Below, piece by piece: positions 1 to 9,959 of a DNA stretch of 64,000 nt (position 1 is its first letter; every line of letters begins with the position of its first letter). This stretch comes from Salinimonas lutimaris (GTDB lineage Bacteria; Pseudomonadota; Gammaproteobacteria; Enterobacterales; Alteromonadaceae), in assembly GCF_005222225.1 (NCBI RefSeq), contig NZ_CP036536.1, positions 1,202,001-1,266,000 of the forward strand. Reading direction: 5' to 3'. The notes under the pieces were generated by a model. That model did no database searches. It was not told the DNA's origin and was given only the letters and a program-made list of their open reading frames with translations. The translations under genes and the position numbers were made by a program.

Positions 1-31
1 CGGCTACCAGTAAAGGGATGCATAATTTCAT
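1..31 (-). CDS. Start of a minus-strand gene cut by the left edge
   Basis: Only the first ten codons are present. On the minus strand an AGGAG ribosome site lies five bases before an ATG, and the reading frame begins MKLCIPLLVA, which looks like the start of a signal peptide. It would be transcribed away from the phosphatase-like gene. The product cannot be identified from ten residues. Confidence 0.45.
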   Translation of the reverse strand, partial: MKLCIPLLVA

Positions 32-239
32 GGAGGCTCCTGTGCAGCGGTGACGATAGGATTTACGTTGTCGCTCGCACTTTTTCACTGAATAAATACG
101 TATTAGCTAATTTTTACCTTGCCAGAACAAAAGCGGTTCATGTTTTGATACATCTTACCGGCTATTTAGTGCCCCCTGTTGCCGGTAAATGCGGTATAAA
201 AAGCATCCACTTATCGCAACAGTTAAAGGCAACAGTACG

Positions 240-818
240 ATGACATCAGGATTAAAAAAACACGGACAGGCACTTATGATGGCCACCGCTTTGATATGTC
301 ACGCGGGTCTGGCGGTGGGTAAAACCGGTGAGGCGACAGGCACCGGCGAAGCGGCAGGGGCGATAGACACGATTGAAAATTATCAGGTGAACAGCCCGAC
401 CATGATCAGTGCCGGACAGCCAGCCCCTGCGCACTTTGCCGCCTTTAAAGCCATGGGCGTTGACCAGGTAATTGATCTTATTCCTGGTGATCGCCGTGCT
501 GAGCAGCAGTTGGTGCATGGCCTGGGAATGGAATATCACAATATTCAGGTAGTCTGGGATAATCCCACCCTGGCTAATTTTCAGGACTACGTGGCGGTTA
601 TGCAGCAAACTCAGGGACAGGGGGAACGGGTGCTTACCCATTGTCGTAAAAACTGGCGGGGCGCGGTGTTTACCTATTTATACCGGGTCACCCAATTAGG
701 TGAAGCTGATGCAGTAGCCAGACAGGACTTAGCCACTACCTGGCAGCCCAATGAAACCTGGCAGGCGTTTATCGAAAAGGTAAAAAAGGCGTATGCTTCG
801 TCACCACAGGCAGACTAA
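240..818 (+). CDS. Exported tyrosine-phosphatase-like protein (DUF442-like fold)
   Basis: A 192-residue protein whose start is set at the ATG at 240, because AAAGG precedes it and the N-terminus then reads as a signal peptide (hydrophobic stretch MMATALICHAGLAVG). An ATG at 189 is in frame but has no visible ribosome site. The mature part resembles the protein tyrosine phosphatase / beta-lactamase-hydrolase-like phosphatase family: ISAGQP near the N-terminus, VIDLIPGDRR, and a P-loop-like THCRKNWRG. The candidate catalytic Cys135 and Arg140 are four residues apart (C-x4-R) where classical enzymes have C-x5-R, a spacing I recall from this subfamily. A periplasmic location is inferred; the substrate is unknown. 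It precedes the glutaminase gene on the same strand with a 55-base gap. Confidence 0.7.
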   Translation: MTSGLKKHGQALMMATALICHAGLAVGKTGEATGTGEAAGAIDTIENYQVNSPTMISAGQPAPAHFAAFKAMGVDQVIDLIPGDRRAEQQLVHGLGMEYHNIQVVWDNPTLANFQDYVAVMQQTQGQGERVLTHCRKNWRGAVFTYLYRVTQLGEADAVARQDLATTWQPNETWQAFIEKVKKAYASSPQAD

Positions 819-873
819 CCCTGTTAAACTAATGAGCTGACGGTTCAACCATTAACAAAAAGGCCCGACATTC

Positions 874-1791
874 ATGCACGCGATGCAGTCTTTGCTGGAT
901 GATATTTACCGAGAAGTCTTACCCTTGATGGGGCAGGGGAAAGTTGCCGACTACATACCGGCACTGGCCTGTGTTCCGCCTGATCAGTTTGGCATTGCCA
1001 TTTGCGACAATAACGGGCGCACCTGCAGTGTAGGTGATGCTGCCACGCCGTTTTCAATTCAGAGTATTTCCAAGGTATTTAACCTGGTGCTGGCAATGAA
1101 TCATTACGGTGAAGGGCTATGGCAGCGGGTCGGCTGTGAGCCCTCGGGGTTGCCGTTTAATTCTCTGGTGCAGCTGGAATATGAAAATGGCATACCTCGC
1201 AATCCGTTTATCAATGCCGGTGCACTGGCCATCAGTGATATGAATCAGTCACGGTTTGCCTCGCCTCATCTGGCCATCAGGGATTTTATCCGCCGGGTGT
1301 CCGGTAATCCCGATATCAGTGCAAACCACGAGGTGGCTGATTCTGAATATGAACACCGGGCCCGCAATGCGGCCAGTGCATATCTGATGAAAGCCTTTAA
1401 TAACTTTGAAAATGAAGTGGAAGATGTACTGTATAGTTACTTTTATAACTGTGCACTGGAGATGACCTGTGTTGATCTGGCCAAGGCCAGTAACTTTCTG
1501 GCCAATCGCGGCTATTGTGAGTTTTCTGATGAACGCATTTTAAGCAGCGCCCAGACCAGTCAGGTTAATGCACTGCTGGCTACCAGCGGCATGTATAACG
1601 AAGCCGGCAGCTTTGCATTTCAGGTTGGCCTGCCCGGCAAAAGCGGTGTGGGGGGAGGAATTATCGCGGTTGTGCCCGGGCGGTTTTCTATCTGTGTGTT
1701 TTCCCCTGCGCTCAATACCATGGGTAACTCTACGCAGGGCGTAGCTGCGCTGACATCTCTGACCCGGCGCATTAACTGGTCGGTGTATTAA
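874..1791 (+). CDS. glsA: Glutaminase
   Basis: A 305-residue protein of the serine-dependent glutaminase family (beta-lactamase-like fold), which hydrolyses L-glutamine to glutamate and ammonia in the cytoplasm. The full length matches the family (about 300-310). Visible signatures are the catalytic S64-I-S-K67 in [20 protein letters not shown], the YNCALEMT region, and the glycine-rich [11 protein letters not shown] near the C-terminus. There is no signal peptide. Its stop overlaps the stop of the convergent lipoprotein gene by four bases, so the two genes are packed tail to tail without room for a terminator between them. Confidence 0.95.
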   Translation: MHAMQSLLDDIYREVLPLMGQGKVADYIPALACVPPDQFGIAICDNNGRTCSVGDAATPFSIQSISKVFNLVLAMNHYGEGLWQRVGCEPSGLPFNSLVQLEYENGIPRNPFINAGALAISDMNQSRFASPHLAIRDFIRRVSGNPDISANHEVADSEYEHRARNAASAYLMKAFNNFENEVEDVLYSYFYNCALEMTCVDLAKASNFLANRGYCEFSDERILSSAQTSQVNALLATSGMYNEAGSFAFQVGLPGKSGVGGGIIAVVPGRFSICVFSPALNTMGNSTQGVAALTSLTRRINWSVY

Positions 1792-2864
1792 TAGCCCGTT
1801 AACTCCATAAAGCCCTGTCCGGAATGGCTGCCGGTCATATCGACCATACCCTCGTAGTAGCTGAACCGGGCCTGGTTATACTGATCAGGTTTAAACGGGG
1901 CAATTTGCACATCAATCTGCCGGTCAGGAATGCGCAGCTGCCATTGGACCGGTACCGATCTGTTATTAAGAGTGGCTGTACTCACCGGGCGCAGGCTGAT
2001 TTGCTCGCCAGATAAGGTACTGGCACGGCCGTTACGCTCAATGTAAGAGCCGGTGATATAAGGCGGCTGGTCATTAACATGCATGCGAAACGCCATCAGT
2101 TTGTCGCCATTATCCAGGTGCAGGGAAAACCAGTCCCAGCCCAGTGCATCCTGATTTGCCAGCTGACTGGTCCATTCATGATCAAACCAGCCGTTGCCCG
2201 TGACTTCAACCTGTTTGTCTTCAATGGTGAGCGTGCCGCGGGCCTGGATAAACGGCTGACTGTAGTAGTAAGACCGGTAGGTTTCATCGGCCGATTTGAC
2301 GCTAAAGCCATTATTACCATGCATCACCATCGGGCCATTGGTCGTCATGGTCAGGACCGCGCTGGCTTGTTGCTGCAGGTTCACGCTGAGGATGCCGGGA
2401 AAAGGCTGCTCGCTCTTGCTCTGCCAGATCCAGTCATCAATAAATGCACTGAAGGGCATACTGCTTACCCCGGCATTTCCCACGCCGCCGGCTGCAAATC
2501 GCTCTGCAAAAAAGTGCCTGTCCAGCGTATGCAGTGAAGCATGGCCCATCCACTGTTGTCCGTCTGACCAGTGACTGTTATCAGGCTGTCCGTTGCTGAA
2601 TCTGAACAGGGTATATTGCAGACCATAGCGTCCACCGGTTGTATCAGTCAGGGTGAAGGTCAGATACCACCATTCAAGCTGATACGCCGGATGCGTCTGA
2701 TGATCCCGGGGTAATGACACCGGGGTGTCCCGGGCGACCCGGGCGCTGGTAGCCGTATCGGATGTGTCGGTATTGCCAAATATACTGCGGCTGGGCGCCG
2801 GCTCGCTGCATCCGGACAGACCCAGGAGCAACACCAGCCAGGTACAAACAACAGGCATTTTCAC
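1788..2864 (-). CDS. CrtC/AttH-like lipocalin-fold lipoprotein
   Basis: A 358-residue protein with a lipoprotein signal (lipobox LSGC, Cys19), so probably membrane-anchored. The body resembles the AttH / hydroxyneurosporene-synthase-like (CrtC) family: [10 protein letters not shown] near residue 65, an Arg/Tyr-rich [10 protein letters not shown], and [13 protein letters not shown] with [12 protein letters not shown], typical of the family. The start is GTG at 2864, with AGGAG eight bases upstream, and overlaps the stop of the permease gene by four bases. It is the last gene of a three-gene ABC transporter operon, as in AttEFGH-type loci. The family name does not prove carotenoid hydratase activity; a carrier or modifier role for a hydrophobic compound handled by the transporter is inferred. 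Confidence 0.8.
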   Translation of the reverse strand: MKMPVVCTWLVLLLGLSGCSEPAPSRSIFGNTDTSDTATSARVARDTPVSLPRDHQTHPAYQLEWWYLTFTLTDTTGGRYGLQYTLFRFSNGQPDNSHWSDGQQWMGHASLHTLDRHFFAERFAAGGVGNAGVSSMPFSAFIDDWIWQSKSEQPFPGILSVNLQQQASAVLTMTTNGPMVMHGNNGFSVKSADETYRSYYYSQPFIQARGTLTIEDKQVEVTGNGWFDHEWTSQLANQDALGWDWFSLHLDNGDKLMAFRMHVNDQPPYITGSYIERNGRASTLSGEQISLRPVSTATLNNRSVPVQWQLRIPDRQIDVQIAPFKPDQYNQARFSYYEGMVDMTGSHSGQGFMELTGY

Positions 2865-5332
2865 AATGTATTCTCCTGACGTAAATCAACTTTGGCGCGC
2901 AGCCGGCCCAGCGGCAGTATCAGTACGCACAGTACAAGGGCCAGACTGAATGCCACACTGCCAAGCAGCACCGGCCAGCTGATTTGCAGCGGGTAGGTCC
3001 AGGCAAATGCAAACCGGTTAACCTGATTGATAAACACCCACGCCAGCAGCAAACCAAAAGGCAGGGCAGCGGCGGCAGTCAGCACACACAGCAACATGTA
3101 CTGGGCGGTCAGGGCAGCCTTAAGCTGCCATTTTCCCACGCCCATTGCACGCAGCACACTTAGCTGAGGGCGAATATCCAGCGTCAGTACACTGACCGCA
3201 ATGGCAAAGGCCAGCCCGGCCACCAGCAGAGTCGCAATATTTAACGCATCGGTCACCACAAAGGTGCGATCGAAGGTGGCCATCGACAAGGTAATCAACT
3301 GGTCGCTGGCATACCATTGCTGCTCACCAAACAGGGCATCGGCCTGGGCGGCTGTGATCCCATACACGGCAGTCACGCCGGCAAAACCTGTGGCTGGCGC
3401 AAACAACGGCAGAGGCAACAGGTACTGACTGTCCGGATTGCCATAATCAGGATAAATACCCAGCACCAGCATACTGGTGACTCCCGTGGGCTCAGAAAAG
3501 GTCTGTCCGCCTGCAATTACTGGTTGCAGGGCCAGGGTGTCACCCGGTGTCAGGTTATGCCGTAAGGCCAGTTGCTGATTAATAAACACCCCGGTGCCGG
3601 CCACAAACGCCTGCCAGGCGGCTTGCTTGTTGTGCAATGACGCGGCGGTCAGTACCAGACTGTTCCGGGCTTGTTCGCTGGTGGCGTAGCTGCGCAGGGT
3701 GACCGGCTGGTTATCAAGCGTGGAGCGTCCGCGATATACCGGATAGCTGCTGGCCCCTTCGGGCAGGGCGCTGGTATCTGGCAATGATTCGGTATAAAGA
3801 TACACCGGAGCAACCAAACGCTGGCTTAGCCATTGGTAAGTGGCCTGGCGGAAGCTGTCGGTCATCACATTCATGCCAATATTGGCACTCAGGGCAATAA
3901 AAAAGGCACACACCGCCAGCCGGCTTTTGCCGGATAATGCCTCGGTGCTGGCGATCGTGTAGCTTAGCAGTGGCTTGCTGGTCGGGGTTAGTCGTTTAAG
4001 CAGTCGGGTGAGTGGCGCCAGCCACAATACAATTACGGCGCAGCCGCCCAGTAAGATAACCGCCACCCCTATCAGGGCGCTCAGTGTGTCGTTACTTAGC
4101 AGCAGACTCACTACTATGACAACAGCAATGAGCAGCGTCAGGCGCGGCGTGCTCAGGTGCCGGGCCCATGGCAAAGATGCGCGGTCACGCATCGCCTGAT
4201 GGCTGATCGCCTGGCTTAGCTGGCGTGCCGGAATCAGCGCAAAAACGCTTAACGACAGCAGGCTGATCAGCAAGGCCTGGCCCATTAAACTAACGAGCAG
4301 CGGGGAGGGAGCAATAAAAACCGAATCAAACAAATTTAAGAATGTTGCCTGCAACACGGGGGTCAGCTGACGGGTGACAGCCAGGCCAGTCAGCACCCCG
4401 GTCGGCGTGGCTAACAGACAGTAAACCGCCATTTCAGCAAGCAGGCCGGTGGTGAGTAAACGGCTACTGACGCCTAACTGACGCAGGCGAATCACATCGT
4501 TAAGCCGGGCGCGATACATCAGCATCAGCGCATTGAGCACAATAAACAGGGCCACAACGCTCATCAGAATACCCATGGCCCACAGGTTCAGACGAAAACT
4601 TTCACTCAGGGTACCAGGGTTCTCAACAGCGGTGATCTGACGATATTGCAGGTGAGCAGGCAGTATATCTGCAAGGGTCTGTTGCTGCTGTGCATCCAGT
4701 TCTCCTAACTGAATCAGGGCGCTGAGCGGGGTAGTGGCAGGTGTTATATCACCGGTGTAAAAGTCACTGATGGAAATAACAAGCGTATCCGCAGGCAGTC
4801 CGTTCATGGCGACCGGCGCCTTAACCGGCAGGGCACGACGGCGTTGCAGTGGGCTGTTGCAATCCAGCGCAGCCAGAGTGGCCGGACTGGCCAGTGACGG
4901 TGCGCCGCCCGGGGTGTTCTGGTCTGAGGTTACGGCACGGGCAGCCGGCGGTAGTGAGGTCAGGGAGCTGGCCGCCGCCAGATCCACACCCAGCAGGGTG
5001 ATGTTACTTCGCGCCTGCTGACTGTCCTGGCAAATCAGCGGGGCAGAGCTGGTCACAACAGCAATAAATTGGGTAAAGCCAGCCCGGCGCAGAGTCACGT
5101 AGTCTTGCCGGTTAAGTGGTCTGGTCTTATCCACCGCCTCAACCCGGCTGCCCTGTAACAGCGGTGGCGTGGCTGTGGCCAGGTCTCCCTGACGTGCACC
5201 TTCGTTAATTAGCTGCACCGCTGACAAACCGGCACTGGCCACCCAGATAGCCAGAATAATCAGCAGCGGTTGCCAGGGCCGGTGACGGGCCATGGCCAGC
5301 AATGTACCAAGCAGTAACCGGAACTGTCTCAT
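2861..5332 (-). CDS. ABC transporter permease, FtsX/MacB type
   Basis: An 823-residue inner-membrane protein. It has one N-terminal membrane segment (about 20-37), a large extracytoplasmic region, a block of four or so segments around 250-375, a pair around 395-440, then a second FtsX-like half with a periplasmic domain (about 480-690) and three terminal segments (about 700-810). The duplicated FtsX layout is that of permeases in lipoprotein or hydrophobic-compound extrusion systems rather than importers. The start overlaps the ATPase stop in an ATGA, and its own stop overlaps the lipoprotein start, so the three are translated as one operon. The substrate is unknown. Confidence 0.87.
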   Translation of the reverse strand: MRQFRLLLGTLLAMARHRPWQPLLIILAIWVASAGLSAVQLINEGARQGDLATATPPLLQGSRVEAVDKTRPLNRQDYVTLRRAGFTQFIAVVTSSAPLICQDSQQARSNITLLGVDLAAASSLTSLPPAARAVTSDQNTPGGAPSLASPATLAALDCNSPLQRRRALPVKAPVAMNGLPADTLVISISDFYTGDITPATTPLSALIQLGELDAQQQQTLADILPAHLQYRQITAVENPGTLSESFRLNLWAMGILMSVVALFIVLNALMLMYRARLNDVIRLRQLGVSSRLLTTGLLAEMAVYCLLATPTGVLTGLAVTRQLTPVLQATFLNLFDSVFIAPSPLLVSLMGQALLISLLSLSVFALIPARQLSQAISHQAMRDRASLPWARHLSTPRLTLLIAVVIVVSLLLSNDTLSALIGVAVILLGGCAVIVLWLAPLTRLLKRLTPTSKPLLSYTIASTEALSGKSRLAVCAFFIALSANIGMNVMTDSFRQATYQWLSQRLVAPVYLYTESLPDTSALPEGASSYPVYRGRSTLDNQPVTLRSYATSEQARNSLVLTAASLHNKQAAWQAFVAGTGVFINQQLALRHNLTPGDTLALQPVIAGGQTFSEPTGVTSMLVLGIYPDYGNPDSQYLLPLPLFAPATGFAGVTAVYGITAAQADALFGEQQWYASDQLITLSMATFDRTFVVTDALNIATLLVAGLAFAIAVSVLTLDIRPQLSVLRAMGVGKWQLKAALTAQYMLLCVLTAAAALPFGLLLAWVFINQVNRFAFAWTYPLQISWPVLLGSVAFSLALVLCVLILPLGRLRAKVDLRQENTL

Positions 5333-5997
5333 ACTGCCGGGCTGACCTTATCGTCAACCAGGCGGCCATGATGCAGCCACAGGCTACGCTGTGCCATAAA
5401 CGCCACATCCTGACTATGGGTAACGACCACCAGGGTGGTCTGATGCGCCAGGCAAACGTTGTAAAGCGCCTCGGCCACCTGCTCACTGGTGTATTCATCC
5501 AGATTGCCGGTGGGTTCATCCGCCAGGACCAGCGCGGGACGGTGCACCAGCGCCCGGGCAATAGCCACACGCTGCTGCTCACCGCCAGACAAACTGGCCG
5601 CCGACTGACCCGCCAGTTGTGCAATACCCAGTTGTTTCATCAATGATTGCTGATAGGCACTGTCATGATTGCCTTTAAGGCGGGCGGTAAAGGCAATGTT
5701 GTCCCATACCGACAGGCAATCGAGCAAATTGAAGCTTTGAAAAATAACACCCAGCTGGTTTTTGCGAAATTCATCGCCTTGCTTGTCACTGGAAAATGGC
5801 AATGTGCAGGGACCAATCTGGATATGCCCGGCGTCAGGGGCTGTGAAACCGGCAATCAGCGACAGCAGGGTAGACTTGCCAGAGCCCGAAGCACCGCGAA
5901 TACTGACCGAGGCACCGGGCTCTACCTGTAAATCGAGCCGATCAATCACCGGCTTACTGTGGCTGTAGGCTTTTTGCAGCTGATTAATGGTAATCAT
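5329..5997 (-). CDS. ABC transporter ATPase, LolD/MacB type
   Basis: A 222-residue nucleotide-binding subunit of standard length for the LolD/MacB group. Walker A is GASGSGKST (residues 35-43), the Q-loop lies in [10 protein letters not shown], the signature is LSGGEQQR, Walker B is [14 protein letters not shown], and the switch histidine is in VVTHSQD, so all catalytic elements are present. It is the first gene of the minus-strand operon with the permease and the CrtC-like lipoprotein and should power that permease. The ribosome site is weak. Confidence 0.93.
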   Translation of the reverse strand: MITINQLQKAYSHSKPVIDRLDLQVEPGASVSIRGASGSGKSTLLSLIAGFTAPDAGHIQIGPCTLPFSSDKQGDEFRKNQLGVIFQSFNLLDCLSVWDNIAFTARLKGNHDSAYQQSLMKQLGIAQLAGQSAASLSGGEQQRVAIARALVHRPALVLADEPTGNLDEYTSEQVAEALYNVCLAHQTTLVVVTHSQDVAFMAQRSLWLHHGRLVDDKVSPAV

Positions 5998-6191
5998 TCC
6001 AAATGCTTATCATTGAAGTGTTAGCTTTTGATACGCAAAACGGAGGGTTTTGTCCAGTTTCGTGCTAATGGGTTGAAAATGTTTAATCTACCCGAAAAAA
6101 CCGTTCATTTGCTCTGATAGCAGGATGATGGGGCTGGGAAATTACTGTGTGATCGTTATACTCTGCACCCTTGATTATCTTCGGAGTTAGC

Positions 6192-6764
6192 ATGAGTTTC
6201 GTCACTCTTTTATTACTGGCTTTTGCCATGTCCACCGATGCATTTGCGGCATCGTTGTGTAAAGGCACTAATTTAAAAGCCCCCCGGCTAATTAACGCGC
6301 TCAAAATTGGCCTGATTTTCGGTATTACCGAAGCTATTGCGCCGGTAATTGGGTGGCTGCTGGGCTCCGCGGGTCAGGCGTTCATTGAACAGTGGGATCA
6401 CTGGATTGCCTTTGGCTTATTAAGCGCCCTTGGTCTGCATATGATCAAAGCCAGCTTTGAAACAGATGATGACGATGCAGAGGCTGAACCCGCCGATGCT
6501 AAAAAGACTCTGGCCGCTACCATGCTGACCGCCATAGGGACCAGCATTGATGCGCTGACCATCGGGGTCAGCTTTGCATTTTTAGATGTGAATATTCTGC
6601 TTGCCGCGGGCATGATTGGTGCTGCCACCACACTGATGGTCACTATCGGTGTGTTACTGGGCCACCGTTTAGGTGCCATGGTGGGCAAAAAAGCCGAAGC
6701 GCTGGGCGGGATTACCCTGGTCCTGGTTGGTTGCTGGATTTTGTACTCTCACCTTGCCGGTTGA
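6192..6764 (+). CDS. mntP: Manganese efflux pump MntP
   Basis: A 190-residue inner-membrane protein of the MntP (DUF204/YebN) family, which exports Mn(II). The ATG at 6192 is chosen because CGGAG lies just upstream; an in-frame TTG at 6171 would add seven residues. Six hydrophobic segments are visible. The two halves carry the family's conserved acidic residues, in AMSTDAFAAS near the N-terminus and GTSIDALTIGVSF in the second half. The loop between the halves is rich in Asp and Glu (about residues 95-108). No yybP-ykoY-type Mn riboswitch could be recognised in the upstream 190 bases. The last 16 bases overlap the end of the convergent helicase gene. Confidence 0.92.
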   Translation: MSFVTLLLLAFAMSTDAFAASLCKGTNLKAPRLINALKIGLIFGITEAIAPVIGWLLGSAGQAFIEQWDHWIAFGLLSALGLHMIKASFETDDDDAEAEPADAKKTLAATMLTAIGTSIDALTIGVSFAFLDVNILLAAGMIGAATTLMVTIGVLLGHRLGAMVGKKAEALGGITLVLVGCWILYSHLAG

Positions 6765-9607
6765 CGAATATCCTCTGTGTAGCGGCACGGATCAGATTTA
6801 AGCCCATAGCCGCTGCATCCCCAGAATTCTCCCCGGCGCCCCTGGCGCCGCTTCATCGGGCGGCCACACTGTGGGCAAAGCTTGATGTGGGTAGCACAGT
6901 CAGGGTTATTGCAAACCGATTCAGTTTTGCCGTCAACCGATGGCGAGCCGCATTCCGCGCAGGTACGCGGACGGGTATCACAGCTAATTCCTGTGCTGCA
7001 GGCAAAGTAGTTGCCAAAGCGCCCCCGGGTGGTTTTGAAAAAGCCAGTATCGCAGTTCGGGCATTTATAGATTTGCCGGTACTTGGATAAGAACGATGGC
7101 GATATGATCTCCACCGCCATTTCCGGTTTCAGCAGTTCATCCAGAAACGCTGAGGGCGCGTAGGGGTCGGCTATCAGGTAGCATTTATTTCTGGCCCGGG
7201 TCAGGGCAACATAAAATAACCGTCGCTCTTCGGCATGGGCAAAGTCATCCAGATCGGGCAGCAGAGCATCGACAATTTCATCACCATTGTGCAAACTGGG
7301 AAAACCCAGATTGCCATGGGTCAGCCCAATAATGATGCAAAAGTCGGCTTCCAGTCCTTTAGCAGAGTGAAAAGTCCAGAAGTGCAAGTTGCTATGATCA
7401 CTGATGGCTGCCCGGGCCTCATGCAGCGGCCGGTTGTAGCGGGCCATGATCGCGACTGATGCCTGCGGCTGGTACTCGCGAATACGTCCCAGAATTTCAT
7501 TAACCCGGGCCGGCGTATTGGGGACGGTGTTATCCGGGTAATTATCCAGCAGGTAAACTTGCGACTGCTGCACATGCAGTTGCGTATCCACTTCTTTTTT
7601 ATACTGTTCCGGGTTTTCCATTACAAACCGTCCCGCTGTATGCGCAATACTGCTGTTATAACGGAAGGTTTTGTTCAAAATGGTCAGCGAATGGCTGCCT
7701 ACATAATCATCAAAGTGGGTGGTCAGTTCGAGCCGGCCCCCGGCAAATCGGTAAATTGACTGCCAGTCATCACCCACGGCGGTCAGGGTGGGGCTGTTAC
7801 CGTATTCCAGCAGCGCGCTGAGCAGGCTCATTCTGGCGGTAGAGATATCCTGAAACTCATCTACCAGAATATGACTGAACATGGGGGTGTACTGCTGGGA
7901 GCTAACACATTCACCGGCACGCAGAATCATATCATCAAAGTCCACGGCATTTTCCTGCGCCAGAGCCTGGGTATAAGCTTGTTGAAAGCGGTGCAGCAGA
8001 CTGGCATAAGCCGGCGCATTATCAATCTGGCGCTGATTCAGCCGCTTAACAATGCCGGCTTCATCTAACTGTTCCTGCCGGATCACATGCAAACAATTAA
8101 GATAACGGGTCACTCCTGCGGCAATCCCGCCATTATCTTGCAGGGCAGCAAAAATATCCTGCGCTGCAAGCGGCTTCAGCCTGACACCGGCGTCCAGTAG
8201 TTGTTTTTTCAACGAAGCCTCGAGCTTTCCTTCCACCCATTGATAGTGGTAGGTCTCCAGCAGGCGGGTACCTTCATGGCGATGTAATTCGCGCATATTA
8301 TGAATAGCATGGGCATTTTGTTTTGCGTCCACGCCCACCATGGTGTGGCCTTTACGATCTGTACCAAAATGATCCAGGTAAATATCGGTGCCGCGCAGCC
8401 AGAAATCCGGCCGGTAATCAAACCCGGCTGTCACCCGGCGCCGCGTGATGTACGAGGCTTCATATTCATAAGGCACACCATGCATGAATAGCCAGTTGGC
8501 CAGCAGCAACTCCTGATAACCGCGCACTACCTCTCCTTTGAGTGTGCGGTATTCGATATCCCGGATGTAGTGTTCATACTCCGCCCGGCTGGCAAAAGAA
8601 AACGGATTGACTGCCGGGTATTGCATATCAATAAACTGTTTTAATGCCTCATCAGAGTTTTGCAGATAATCCGTAAACCAGGCCGTGGCCCAGGCTTCTC
8701 GCTTTTTGCTGTCCAGTGCCAGTTCCGAAATATCCGGACTGATGCCGCACTGCTGCAAAATTCTTCGGCCCAGCGCATGAAAAGTAAACACAGACGGAAT
8801 TTCCCCGGCGCTGACCTCGGTCTGTTCAGCGCGTTCCTGCAGTCGGTCTTTAAGTTCTTTGGCGGCGGCACTGTTATAGGCCAGAATCAGAATCTGGCCA
8901 GGCCGGGCCTGACCGGTATCAATGAGATTGAGCGCCTTGGCCACCATGACCGAGGTTTTACCGGTACCGGCGGCGGCCAGCACCAGGTTACGGTCATTTT
9001 CCCTGATCACTGCCAAACGCTGCTGTTCGGTGAGCGGGTTGGTTTCGATGTTGTCCAGAAACTCACTGCGCTGTTCAAGCTGACGATTTTCCCAGGCCCG
9101 GCGTAACCGGCCGGTATGCTGTGATAACGGATGGATCTGACGTAACTGATTCAGCCCCCGGGTGACCGATACGGGCAGACTCAGATGCTCAGGCAGGGTG
9201 CGGTGATACAAATTAATTGCCCGGGCAATTCGCGGCGCCAGCTCCTCGGCTACCGAATCCTTCAGATAATTGTCCACGGCCTGCTCACGCATTGCCCTGA
9301 CCAGTGCTTCAGTTTCTGGCTGTGCCTGGTCAGTTAATACCTGCTCAAGTTTGGCCACCAGCCTGGCAAGGGCTGGTTTAGATAACCATCTCAGGGTGAT
9401 GATCTGCTGCTGATCGTGCACCACCAACCTGGCGCTGAACAGGTTTTCTTTTTGATGCGGGTAGGCGTTCAAACTGTCCAGCGCAATGCGGTGAACATGT
9501 TTACCCCGGTGAATCAGCAGGGCATCAGGAGTCAGTTCAACAGAGCGCATACCCAGCAAGCGGCCGGGCAAGGTAGGGCGGCACCAGAGCGGACCGAAAT
9601 TCATCAC
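6749..9607 (-). CDS. helD: Helicase IV-like UvrD-family helicase with zinc ribbons
   Basis: A 952-residue superfamily 1 helicase, much longer than E. coli helicase IV (about 684). Residues 1-195 match the HelD N-terminal domain. Walker A is AAAGTGKTS (about 211-219), motif II is LVDEFQDIS (about 570), then GDDWQSIYRFAGG, and late motifs TFHSAKGLEAD and YVALTRAR. Between motifs Ia and II (about 370-450) there is an extra segment with DYRPDFWL, IYLDHFG and VGVDAKQ, like a PD-(D/E)XK nuclease insertion. The C-terminus (about 850-945) has several CxxC pairs resembling topoisomerase-type zinc ribbons. A role in DNA repair or recombination is expected. The gene symbol reflects homology, not proven equivalence. 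Confidence 0.88.
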   Translation of the reverse strand: MMNFGPLWCRPTLPGRLLGMRSVELTPDALLIHRGKHVHRIALDSLNAYPHQKENLFSARLVVHDQQQIITLRWLSKPALARLVAKLEQVLTDQAQPETEALVRAMREQAVDNYLKDSVAEELAPRIARAINLYHRTLPEHLSLPVSVTRGLNQLRQIHPLSQHTGRLRRAWENRQLEQRSEFLDNIETNPLTEQQRLAVIRENDRNLVLAAAGTGKTSVMVAKALNLIDTGQARPGQILILAYNSAAAKELKDRLQERAEQTEVSAGEIPSVFTFHALGRRILQQCGISPDISELALDSKKREAWATAWFTDYLQNSDEALKQFIDMQYPAVNPFSFASRAEYEHYIRDIEYRTLKGEVVRGYQELLLANWLFMHGVPYEYEASYITRRRVTAGFDYRPDFWLRGTDIYLDHFGTDRKGHTMVGVDAKQNAHAIHNMRELHRHEGTRLLETYHYQWVEGKLEASLKKQLLDAGVRLKPLAAQDIFAALQDNGGIAAGVTRYLNCLHVIRQEQLDEAGIVKRLNQRQIDNAPAYASLLHRFQQAYTQALAQENAVDFDDMILRAGECVSSQQYTPMFSHILVDEFQDISTARMSLLSALLEYGNSPTLTAVGDDWQSIYRFAGGRLELTTHFDDYVGSHSLTILNKTFRYNSSIAHTAGRFVMENPEQYKKEVDTQLHVQQSQVYLLDNYPDNTVPNTPARVNEILGRIREYQPQASVAIMARYNRPLHEARAAISDHSNLHFWTFHSAKGLEADFCIIIGLTHGNLGFPSLHNGDEIVDALLPDLDDFAHAEERRLFYVALTRARNKCYLIADPYAPSAFLDELLKPEMAVEIISPSFLSKYRQIYKCPNCDTGFFKTTRGRFGNYFACSTGISCDTRPRTCAECGSPSVDGKTESVCNNPDCATHIKLCPQCGRPMKRRQGRRGEFWGCSGYGLKSDPCRYTEDIRQPAR

Positions 9608-9959
9608 GTACTAAGACCTTGTATCGTATTAATCTGCATCATGAATCGAGGCAGTGACAGTCATCAATATATAGGCTGGTAGTCTACGTGATCGTGGCTC
9701 TGGTTACATGTCCGATCAGTCAGTTTTTACAGCCCCGGTAAGGTGTTAGTGATCTAACCGGTGGCTATTGTCTGTTTTGGATGATTAGCCAGTGCTGGCG
9801 GACAGCCACATTCTTGCGCCCCACAAAATCAGTCAAACAAAGTGTATTATCAAAATATTGTTTAAAGTGATTGTGTAAAAAACACAATTATCATCTTCGC
9901 TGTGCTTTTTTATACTTAAAGTGTTGAATAAATGTACACAGCATAAAGAGGGTGATCTG
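9608..9959. other. Divergent intergenic region with an inverted repeat
   Basis: These 352 bases separate the helicase start from the divergent oxidoreductase start and should hold both promoters. No ORF with a convincing ribosome site is seen. The clearest element is the inverted repeat TTGTGT-AAAAA-ACACAA at 9871-9887, about 75 bases before the oxidoreductase ATG, followed by an AT-rich TATACTT at 9911-9917 that could be a -10 region. An operator role for the repeat is inferred only from its position and symmetry. Confidence 0.35.

Noticed and set aside
1788..2864. Carotenoid 1,2-hydratase function
   Set aside because: Family resemblance only; no carotenoid genes nearby and the context is an ABC transporter operon.
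6001..6191. Manganese riboswitch (yybP-ykoY) before mntP
   Set aside because: The conserved core of that riboswitch could not be found in the leader.
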